Origin: Clostridia bacterium
GTDB lineage: Bacteria; Bacillota; Clostridia; HGM11327
Length of the DNA stretch: 5,015 nucleotides
Direction: 5' to 3'
Assembly: GCA_017935525.1 (NCBI GenBank)
Contig: JAGBHJ010000186.1
Location: 1 to 5,015, forward strand
Shown piece after piece: positions 1-5,015 of the stretch (positions are counted from its first letter, which is position 1; each line of letters begins with the position of its first letter). Below the pieces are notes generated by a model. The model saw only the letters and a program-made list of their open reading frames with translations, had not been told where the DNA came from and searched no databases. Both the position numbers and the translations under genes were made by a program.

Positions 1-293
1 AGGGCGTTGGCGGTACAACATTGAACGTTGTTATCACAAAGAAGATGCTGGCAACTCCTGAGCAGAGAAAGAATATTGCCGCAACAATGAAGGCATACCT
101 TATGAACGGCGGTCAGCTTGCACAGATCACAACTGCAAACCTTGATGAGCTTTTGGACGCAAGAGAGCATCCCGAGCGCCACGGTAACCTTATCGTTCGT
201 ATCGGCGGTTACAGCATCCACTTTGTTGAGATGATGGAGCACTCACAGCTGGAAATGATCGCAAGATATTCCAGCGAAGAAGCGCAGATGTAA
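1..293 (+). CDS. Glycyl radical enzyme (pyruvate formate-lyase family), C-terminal fragment, 5' end outside window
   Basis: This is the 3' end of a glycyl radical enzyme. The reading frame is open from base 3 and stops at TAA 291-293, giving ~96 residues. The key evidence is the glycyl-radical motif R-I-G-G-Y-S (bases 198-215). By homology to the R-V-x-G-Y motif of the family, the radical-bearing glycine is the second G, codon 207-209. Upstream are the family's usual G-G-T-T-L-N segment and D-A-R-E-H-P-E-R-H, equivalent to the D-A-x-x-x-P-E-x-Y stretch of PFL-like enzymes. Downstream, Q-L-E-M-I-A-R matches the usual Q-x-x-I-I-x-R end. A TTG at base 21 could be mistaken for a start, but homology clearly continues upstream of it. 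Members cleave or dehydrate substrates by radical chemistry in the anaerobic cytoplasm after activation by a radical-SAM activase. Substrate class cannot be assigned because the active-site Cys/Glu loop lies outside the window. The tail after the last motif is somewhat long (Y-S-S-E-E-A-Q-M). Family call is firm; function is open. Confidence 0.93.
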   Translation, partial: GVGGTTLNVVITKKMLATPEQRKNIAATMKAYLMNGGQLAQITTANLDELLDAREHPERHGNLIVRIGGYSIHFVEMMEHSQLEMIARYSSEEAQM

Positions 294-300
294 ATAAACA

Positions 301-323
301 ATTAACCGCCAACGGCGGATAAT
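301..323 (+). other. Intergenic hairpin between GRE and first propeller gene
   Basis: An inverted repeat reads ATTA-a-CCGCC, loop AAC (311-313), GGCGG-a-TAAT. The five GC pairs (306-310 with 314-318) are extended by four AT pairs across a single A/A mismatch. No T-run follows, so it is a poor intrinsic terminator. It begins eight bases after the GRE stop codon. It could protect the GRE mRNA 3' end, mark an RNA processing site, or modulate readthrough into the propeller genes. Role is inferred only. Confidence 0.6.
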
Positions 324-336
324 ATAAACTCCATTG

Positions 337-342
337 AAAAGG
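337..342 (+). promoter_or_regulatory. Ribosome binding site fixing the start of propeller gene 1 at 352
   Basis: AAAAGG lies nine bases before ATG 352. A TTG at 334 is in frame and would add six residues, but it overlaps this site and has no ribosome binding site of its own. Starting at 352 also makes the N-terminus align residue for residue with the paralogue that starts at 2486. Confidence 0.8.
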
Positions 343-351
343 AAAAATATC

Positions 352-2421
352 ATGGAAAGAACAAGAGAATATTTCAGATCGATGGTCTCCCAGAGAGGCC
401 TCAAGCAGACCTTTTACTCAGGTCCTGCGGAGTATAACGCTGCATGGGATTACGTGGTAAGCCCCGACAAGAGACATTTCTTCTCGGTATGTGCAGAGGG
501 TCCCAAGACGGACGCTATGATGTATGAATACATCCCCGAAACCTGTGAGATGAAGCAGTGTCTGGATACAAAGAAGGATATCATCCTGTATCCTAGAACT
601 ATCCGTCCTTCCAAGATCCATACTTGCATGAGCTTTATGGAGGATGGCAGGATCATCATGAACAACCACACCACAGCGGGTGCTCCCTCCCATCCGGGCT
701 GGATGGTAGAGGCATACTGGAACCACACGTGGGAAGGCTTCCCGGGCTCCAACGTATTTATCTATGACCCCAAAACGGGCAAGACGGAGGACCTCGGCAT
801 CCCCGTACCCAGAGAGTCCATCTACGGCGGCGCGTATGATCCTATCCACAGAGCATACTACTTCTCCGGCTACTTCAGAGGCCACGGCTACAGACTTGAC
901 CTGGACACACGCAAGGTTACTGACTACGGCCAGGTAACGGAATTTGGTGTATACTTCCACATCAAGGGACCTGACGGCAACATCTACCTGTCCACAAGAC
1001 GCGGCAGAATGCTCCGTTACAACGTTCACACACAGCAGGTTGACTTCCTTAAGGCAGAGATCCCTGTGGACGAAACTGTTTGGGAGGACTCCAGAACTCA
1101 CAACGTAATGGCTTATGCGGCATTCGGTCCCGACAACAAGCTTTACCTGTGCGCTCATCACAACGAAACGGTTTACTGCTACGACTACATCAACGACGTT
1201 ATGACACCCGTTGGCAGCCCTGTTCCGGAGTGGTACAGAGAAAAGTACAAGGGCAGATATCTCTTGTTCGGTATGGGCTTTGACAGCAAGGGTACTCTTT
1301 GGTACGGTCTCAAGATATTGGGCAACTGTATGCGTCTTGTAAGCTGGGACGTTCTCAGCGGCGGTGAGCCTATTGACTACGGTATAATCGGTACTCCCGA
1401 GCACGCATCATGGAACTTCTGCCAGGCTGCGATCGTTGACGACGTTCTTTACGGCGCTACAACAAACCACGCAGTTGACGGTCCCGCAATGGTGGCTATC
1501 GACCTTAACATCATGAGGGAAGACGTTGACAAGGAAAGAGAGCGTGCATGGGATCCCATCGTTTACAGAGGAACTCCCGACGTGGATCTTTACCCCGGCG
1601 AGGAAAAGCTTTCCGGTGCAGCAGCTGTTGATGCTACGGGCGACGTTAAGGAAAAGTCCGACAAGCCCAGAGAAAGAAAGACGGCAGGCGGCGGTTGGGC
1701 TCATGCAGACGGCGTTCTCAGATCAGGACAGAGCAGCTTTGCTTTGAGGACGGTTACATACTACGTAACAAAGCTTTGGAAGACAATGGACATTGATGAT
1801 TCCTCCGTTTGCGAGGTATATCACGATGCAGACGGCAACGTTGTTGCTATCAGCGGCTCCGAAAGAGGCTATTACAGACACGTTGTAAGACGCGGTAAGC
1901 TCCTTTCAACGGAAAAGATAGACTATACTCCCAAGGATAAAAAGGCAATGGCAAACAAGTACAAGGGCGTTATTCTTCCCGCTGCTGCAGGCAGAGGCTG
2001 GGAGGCAGAGGCTACTTGTGAGGCAGAGCTGGCTGACGGCAGTATGCTTGTTGGTACAAGAAGCGGTTACCTTGCCATCGTTAAGAACGGTAAGCCTTTT
2101 ATGCTTGGCGCAGTAAGTATGACCGGTGCTATCCACGACCTTACTGCTTCTCCCGACAGAAGAACTGTTTACGGCGTTGCAGGTGACAAGGAGGACTACG
2201 GTCTGGTATTCTCATACAGTATGGATATGGGCGTTGTTTCCCACGGCGGCTTGTACTTTGAGGGTGGTTCATCCTCCGAGGATGGCTTGGGTATTTCCTG
2301 CGAGCCCTGCTGTATTGATTTTGCTCCCGACGGCAAGTCCATCGCTATCGGCGTAAGAGACAGAATGGGTTGCGTTTACGAGTATTACTTCGAAGACGTT
2401 GAGTTTGACGAAGGCTGTTGA
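352..2421 (+). CDS. Predicted cytoplasmic beta-propeller protein, paralogue 1 (689 aa), function unknown
   Basis: I do not recognise a named family. The protein has no signal peptide or membrane segment and is expected in the cytoplasm. The first ~390 residues contain about seven propeller-blade-like repeats, around residues 28-60, 88-150, 157-195, 203-235, 251-290, 304-345 and 351-386. Hallmarks are P-D-G-N-I-Y, D-P-K-T-G-K and V-x-x-Y-D/L-D strands, as in SMP-30/NHL/Kelch-like propellers. A variable charged linker (~415-460) leads to a C-terminal lobe (~470-689) with about four more repeats. Histidines H90, H106, H114, H203, H351 and H373 lie in segments nearly invariant in the paralogue (for example N-H-T-T-A-G-A-P-S-H-P and E-H-A-S-W-N-F-C-Q), suggesting a metal or active site. 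Near the end, C650-E-P-C653-C654 is also conserved. It starts 58 bases after the GRE stop and is probably co-transcribed with it. Candidate roles are a propeller-fold lyase, hydrolase or isomerase, or a ligand sensor. The fold is fairly likely; the function is unknown. Confidence 0.8.
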   Translation: MERTREYFRSMVSQRGLKQTFYSGPAEYNAAWDYVVSPDKRHFFSVCAEGPKTDAMMYEYIPETCEMKQCLDTKKDIILYPRTIRPSKIHTCMSFMEDGRIIMNNHTTAGAPSHPGWMVEAYWNHTWEGFPGSNVFIYDPKTGKTEDLGIPVPRESIYGGAYDPIHRAYYFSGYFRGHGYRLDLDTRKVTDYGQVTEFGVYFHIKGPDGNIYLSTRRGRMLRYNVHTQQVDFLKAEIPVDETVWEDSRTHNVMAYAAFGPDNKLYLCAHHNETVYCYDYINDVMTPVGSPVPEWYREKYKGRYLLFGMGFDSKGTLWYGLKILGNCMRLVSWDVLSGGEPIDYGIIGTPEHASWNFCQAAIVDDVLYGATTNHAVDGPAMVAIDLNIMREDVDKERERAWDPIVYRGTPDVDLYPGEEKLSGAAAVDATGDVKEKSDKPRERKTAGGGWAHADGVLRSGQSSFALRTVTYYVTKLWKTMDIDDSSVCEVYHDADGNVVAISGSERGYYRHVVRRGKLLSTEKIDYTPKDKKAMANKYKGVILPAAAGRGWEAEATCEAELADGSMLVGTRSGYLAIVKNGKPFMLGAVSMTGAIHDLTASPDRRTVYGVAGDKEDYGLVFSYSMDMGVVSHGGLYFEGGSSSEDGLGISCEPCCIDFAPDGKSIAIGVRDRMGCVYEYYFEDVEFDEGC

Positions 2422-2427
2422 TGACAC

Positions 2428-2457
2428 AGGGGCAGTCTGATTGCCTGCCCCTTTTTT
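2428..2457 (+). terminator. Intrinsic terminator between the two propeller paralogues
   Basis: A perfect seven-base GC-rich stem, GGGGCAG (2429-2435) and CTGCCCC (2445-2451), encloses a nine-base loop. An A-T pair closes the base, and six Ts (2452-2457) follow immediately. It begins seven bases after the stop of paralogue 1 and ends just before the ribosome binding site of paralogue 2. This leaves no room for a promoter in between, so it probably acts as a partial terminator. Confidence 0.85.
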
Positions 2458-2464
2458 ATAATTC

Positions 2465-2475
2465 AAAAGGAAAGG
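2465..2475 (+). promoter_or_regulatory. Doubled ribosome binding site of propeller gene 2
   Basis: Two adjacent copies, AAAAGG (2465-2470) and AAAGG (2471-2475), precede ATG 2486. The second has a ten-base spacer and is the better placed. The spacer is mostly T (2479-2485), which should keep the start codon unstructured. The first copy resembles the leader of paralogue 1 (TTnAAAAGGAAA in both). Confidence 0.7.
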
Positions 2476-2485
2476 TTATTTTTTT

Positions 2486-4531
2486 ATGAAGAAGGATAAC
2501 AGATACTTTCGCTCTATGATGTCACAGAGAGCGATCACACAAACGTTTTTTGATGGTCCCTCGGAGTACAACGCTTCATGGGATTATGCTGTAAGCCCTG
2601 ATAAGAGACACTTTGTCTCTATCTGCGCAGAAGGTCCTAAGACGGACGGCATGATGTATGAGTACATTCCCGAAACTCGCAAGATGGTTCTTTGTACTGA
2701 TACCAAGAAGGATATTATTACATACCCCAGAACCATCCGTCCCTCCAAGGTGCATACATGCATCAGCTTTATGGAGGATGGCAGAGTTATTTTCAACAAC
2801 CACACCACAGCAGGTGCTCCTTCCCATCCGGACTGGATGGTTGAGTCTTACTGGAACCACAGCTGGGAGGGCTACCCCGGATCTAACGTAATGATCTACG
2901 ACCCCAAGACCGGCAAGACAGAGGACCTCGGTATTCCCGTACCCAGAGAGTCCATCTACGGCGGTGCGTATGACCCCATCCACAGAGCTTACTACTTTAC
3001 AGGCTACTTCAGAGGACACGGTTACAGACTTGACCTTGACACACGTAAGGTTACAGACTACGGCCAGGTTACAGAGTTCAGTACGTACTTCCACATAAAG
3101 GGACCCGACGGCAATATTTACTTCTCTACAAACAGAGGTCATATGTGCCGTTACAACGTTCACACTCAGGAAGTTGATATGCTGGGCGTTGCTATTCCTC
3201 CCTACGGTAAGGGCTGGCACTTTAAGAACAACAACGTAATGGCATATGCCGCTATCGGTCCTGACAACAAGATCTATATGTGCTCTCACAGAAACGAGCT
3301 CGTTTATGCATACGACATCGAGAAGAACACAATGGAAACCATCGGCAGCCCTGTTCCGAAGTTCATCAGAGAGCTTTACGGTGACAGATTTGACGATACA
3401 TACATGATCTTCGGTATGGATTTTGACAGCAACGGCGTTCTTTGGTATGGACTTAAGATCCTGGGCAACTGCATGAGATTTGTAAGCTGGGATATCTTTA
3501 ACGGCGGCGAGCCTGTTGACCACGGTATCGTTGGTACGGTTGAACACGCTTCTTGGAACTTCTGCCAAGCACACATTGTTGACGACATTTTCTACGGCTC
3601 CACAACAAACCATGCAACGGACGGTCCTGCAGTAGTTGCTATCGACCTGAAGAAGTGTATGGAGGACGTTGATAAGGAAAGAGAGCTTGCTCACGATCCT
3701 ATCGTATTCAGAGGAACTGTTGACGTTGATCTTTACCCCGGCAAGGAGAAGCTCAGAGGTCCTGCAGCACTTGATGCAACAGAGGGTGTAGCTGTAAGAC
3801 GTGTACGCGGTGGCGCTGCATTTGCAGATGGCAATCTCAGAGCAAGACAGAGCAATAACCAGTACGGTGTATTGGCTCAGGAGCACTATGTAACAAAGAT
3901 ATGGGAGACTTTGGGCGTTGAGAATTCTCAGGTGGTTGAGATCTCTCACGACGAGAATGATAACGTTATCGCTATCACATCCGGTCCCGAGGGCTACTTC
4001 CGTTGCGTAGTTAAGCACGGCGTTCTGCTTGGCACAGAGAAGATCGAATACACACCCAAGGATCCTAACGTTGTTGCAGAAAAGTATAAGGACGTTATCC
4101 TCCCCGCACTTGCAGGCAGAAGCTGGCGTGCAGAGGCTACCTGTGAGGCAGAGCTTGCTGACGGCAGTATGTTGGTTGGTACAAAGGATGGTTGCCTTGC
4201 TATCGTTAAGGACGGCAAGAGCTTTAACCTTGGTGCGGTAAGCATGACAGGCGCTATTCATGACCTGGCTGTTTCTCCCGACAAAAAGGCTGTTTACGGC
4301 GTTGCAGGTGACAAGGAAGACGTTGGTCTTATATTCTCTTACAGCATGGAGACGGGTATCGTAAACCACGGTATGCTGTTCTTTGAAAACGGTGCATCCT
4401 CACCCGACGGTGTTGGTGTTTCCTGCGAGCCTTGCTGTATCGATTACTCCAACGACGGCAAGTCCATGGCTATCGGTGTAAGAGATAGACTTGGCTGCGT
4501 TTACGAGTACACATTCGAGGAAGAACTTTAA
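2486..4531 (+). CDS. Predicted cytoplasmic beta-propeller protein, paralogue 2 (681 aa), function unknown
   Basis: This is a full-length tandem paralogue of the gene at 352-2421, colinear from Y-F-R-S-M near the N-terminus to the G-C-V-Y-E-Y end. By eye it is about 70% identical. It has no signal peptide or membrane helix. The same seven N-terminal blade-like repeats and the C-terminal lobe (from ~467) are present. The main differences are a divergent stretch around residues 233-250 (P-P-Y-G-K-G-W), a small insertion near residues 305-311 (D-R-F-D-D-T-Y) and a shorter, more basic linker around residues 425-455 (V-R-R-V-R-G-G). The histidines H90, H106, H114, H203, H354 and H376 and the motif C647-x2-C650-C651 are kept. 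The two copies may therefore share chemistry while differing in substrate or partner, or may form a hetero-oligomer. Expression probably depends on readthrough of the terminator at 2428-2457 or on an unseen promoter inside paralogue 1. Nothing suggests it is decayed: the frame is intact and codon use matches its sister. Confidence 0.8.
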   Translation: MKKDNRYFRSMMSQRAITQTFFDGPSEYNASWDYAVSPDKRHFVSICAEGPKTDGMMYEYIPETRKMVLCTDTKKDIITYPRTIRPSKVHTCISFMEDGRVIFNNHTTAGAPSHPDWMVESYWNHSWEGYPGSNVMIYDPKTGKTEDLGIPVPRESIYGGAYDPIHRAYYFTGYFRGHGYRLDLDTRKVTDYGQVTEFSTYFHIKGPDGNIYFSTNRGHMCRYNVHTQEVDMLGVAIPPYGKGWHFKNNNVMAYAAIGPDNKIYMCSHRNELVYAYDIEKNTMETIGSPVPKFIRELYGDRFDDTYMIFGMDFDSNGVLWYGLKILGNCMRFVSWDIFNGGEPVDHGIVGTVEHASWNFCQAHIVDDIFYGSTTNHATDGPAVVAIDLKKCMEDVDKERELAHDPIVFRGTVDVDLYPGKEKLRGPAALDATEGVAVRRVRGGAAFADGNLRARQSNNQYGVLAQEHYVTKIWETLGVENSQVVEISHDENDNVIAITSGPEGYFRCVVKHGVLLGTEKIEYTPKDPNVVAEKYKDVILPALAGRSWRAEATCEAELADGSMLVGTKDGCLAIVKDGKSFNLGAVSMTGAIHDLAVSPDKKAVYGVAGDKEDVGLIFSYSMETGIVNHGMLFFENGASSPDGVGVSCEPCCIDYSNDGKSMAIGVRDRLGCVYEYTFEEEL

Positions 4532-4542
4532 TAAGTATACGG

Positions 4543-4568
4543 CGGAGGGGCAAAATATTGCTCCTCCG
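4543..4568 (+). terminator. Hairpin after paralogue 2, weak intrinsic terminator or intercistronic stem
   Basis: The stem CGGAGGGGC (4543-4551) pairs with GCTCCTCCG (4560-4568) around the AT-rich loop AAAATATT, nine pairs including one G-T wobble. It starts eleven bases after the stop of paralogue 2. The downstream bases (TTATCC) are a poor T-tract, so termination is likely incomplete and the PHP gene may be read at reduced level from the upstream operon. Confidence 0.65.
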
Positions 4569-4581
4569 TTATCCGATAATA

Positions 4582-4587
4582 AGAAGG
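4582..4587 (+). promoter_or_regulatory. Ribosome binding site choosing the PHP gene start at 4597
   Basis: AGAAGG lies nine bases before ATG 4597. Two in-frame ATGs at 4588 and 4591 are zero and three bases from the site, which is too close. The 4597 start also puts M-R-V-D-C-H-V-H at the N-terminus, the normal position for the first PHP motif. Confidence 0.7.
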
Positions 4588-4596
4588 ATGATGAAA

Positions 4597-5015
4597 ATGA
4601 GGGTTGATTGCCACGTACATTCTCACAATTCGCACGACTGTAAATGTCAAGTTGACGATATGGCAAGGGCAGCCGCACAAAAGGGGCTTGACGGCATAAC
4701 TGTGACTGACCATTGCGACGTGATATTGTGGCGGGACGTGGATATTACAAAAAGCATTCTGAGCTCCGTTAAGGAGGCAAAGGAGGCTGACAATAAGTAT
4801 GGCGTCAGAGTTTTTTGCGGTCTTGAGATAGGAGAGACGTTCTGGCAGCCCGACGAGGCAAAAAGGGCCATTACTGCGGCGGATTACGATCAGGTGACGG
4901 GCTCTGTGCACGCTATCGATAAGGACGGGATGAACGTATCCTATTCCACCATCGATTTTTCAAAATACACGGAGGAGGAACTACATACCTTTATGACGGT
5001 GTATTTTGAAAATAT
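4597..5015 (+). CDS. PHP-domain phosphoesterase, histidinol-phosphatase-like, N-terminal part (runs off window)
   Basis: 139 codons are visible with no stop. The PHP metal-binding motifs appear in order: D4-C-H6-V-H8 (motif I), D14 shortly after, T-D-H39-C-D (motif II), G-L-E77-I-G-E (motif III) and S-V-H105-A-I-D. In the family these His, Asp and Glu residues hold a two- or three-metal cluster that hydrolyses phosphoesters. The segments T-D-H and G-x-E-x-G together with S-V-H most resemble histidinol-phosphate phosphatases of the HisJ/HisK type (L-histidinol phosphate to L-histidinol, cytoplasm). Many PHP proteins of this size act on other phosphoesters, and no other histidine genes are in view, so histidine synthesis is not proven. 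The codons (AGG, CGG, AAA, GGG) are less biased than in the propeller genes. It lies 65 bases after paralogue 2 across a hairpin, so it may be only loosely tied to the GRE/propeller genes. The PHP fold is secure; the substrate is uncertain. Confidence 0.88.
   Translation, partial: MRVDCHVHSHNSHDCKCQVDDMARAAAQKGLDGITVTDHCDVILWRDVDITKSILSSVKEAKEADNKYGVRVFCGLEIGETFWQPDEAKRAITAADYDQVTGSVHAIDKDGMNVSYSTIDFSKYTEEELHTFMTVYFEN

Larger units (their letters stand above)
352..4531 (+). repeat. Tandem gene duplication, unit length 2134 bases
   Basis: The two propeller genes are direct repeats with start codons 2134 bases apart. The longest identical nucleotide run I found by eye is 29 bases, 802-830 and 2936-2964, at exactly that offset. 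Synonymous differences are scattered everywhere, so the duplication is old rather than an assembly or recent amplification artefact. Confidence 0.9.

Noticed and set aside
318..330. AT-rich TAATATAAA as a -10 promoter element for propeller gene 1
   Set aside because: No convincing -35 element lies at the right distance, and the bases overlap the hairpin arm and are ordinary for an AT-rich spacer.
334..351. TTG start at 334 for propeller gene 1, adding six residues
   Set aside because: It overlaps the ribosome binding site serving ATG 352, and the added residues have no counterpart in the paralogue.
802..2964. 29-base identical runs as a mobile element or recombination repeat
   Set aside because: They are simply the best-conserved codons of two paralogous genes at a constant 2134-base offset, with no terminal repeats, transposase or target duplications.
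2576..4369. A 597-codon open frame on the minus strand opposite propeller gene 2, and a 328-codon one (418-1404) opposite gene 1
   Set aside because: Both are in exact codon register with the sense genes and arise because those genes avoid TTA, CTA and TCA codons there. The translations are Val/Cys-rich with no domain, and the sense protein is the conserved one.
1..5015. CRISPR array, tRNA/rRNA gene, riboswitch or prophage signal
   Set aside because: No regular repeats with spacers, no cloverleaf-like or rRNA-like stretches, and no long untranslated leader are present; coding sequence fills nearly all of the window.

Overview
The window looks like a fragment of an anaerobic Firmicute chromosome, most plausibly a gut Clostridia/Oscillospiraceae-type bacterium. 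The grounds are the C-terminus of an oxygen-sensitive glycyl radical enzyme, purine-rich AAAAGG/AGAAGG ribosome binding sites, moderate GC content, and frequent AGA, AAG, GAC and GTT codons. The taxonomic call is an inference. All genes read on the + strand and together fill almost the whole window.

Layout. (1) Bases 1-293 hold the last ~96 codons of a glycyl radical enzyme (GRE), with the radical-site motif R-I-G-G-Y near its end. (2) Bases 294-351 are a short spacer with a hairpin and the ribosome binding site of the next gene. (3) Bases 352-2421 and 2486-4531 are two tandem paralogous genes encoding large (689 and 681 aa) predicted cytoplasmic beta-propeller proteins of no family I can name. 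They align almost without gaps at roughly 70% identity by eye. A strong intrinsic terminator (2428-2457) lies between them. (4) A second hairpin (4543-4568) follows, and then the start of a PHP-superfamily phosphoesterase gene (4597 to the window end), which resembles histidinol-phosphatase-type proteins.

How they may work together. GRE operons usually include the enzyme, an activating radical-SAM protein and pathway-specific partners. Here the GRE is followed by two propeller proteins with no secretion signal, many invariant histidines and a conserved C-x2-C-C motif near the C-terminus. The propellers may be cytosolic enzymes (lyase, hydrolase or isomerase type) or substrate-binding/sensor proteins of a GRE-dependent catabolic pathway. 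The sequence does not prove this. The pairing of a GRE with duplicated large propellers is not one I recognise from the described choline, propanediol, glycerol, hydroxyproline, isethionate or arylacetate GRE systems, and it is the main point of interest. The GRE activating enzyme is not in this window.
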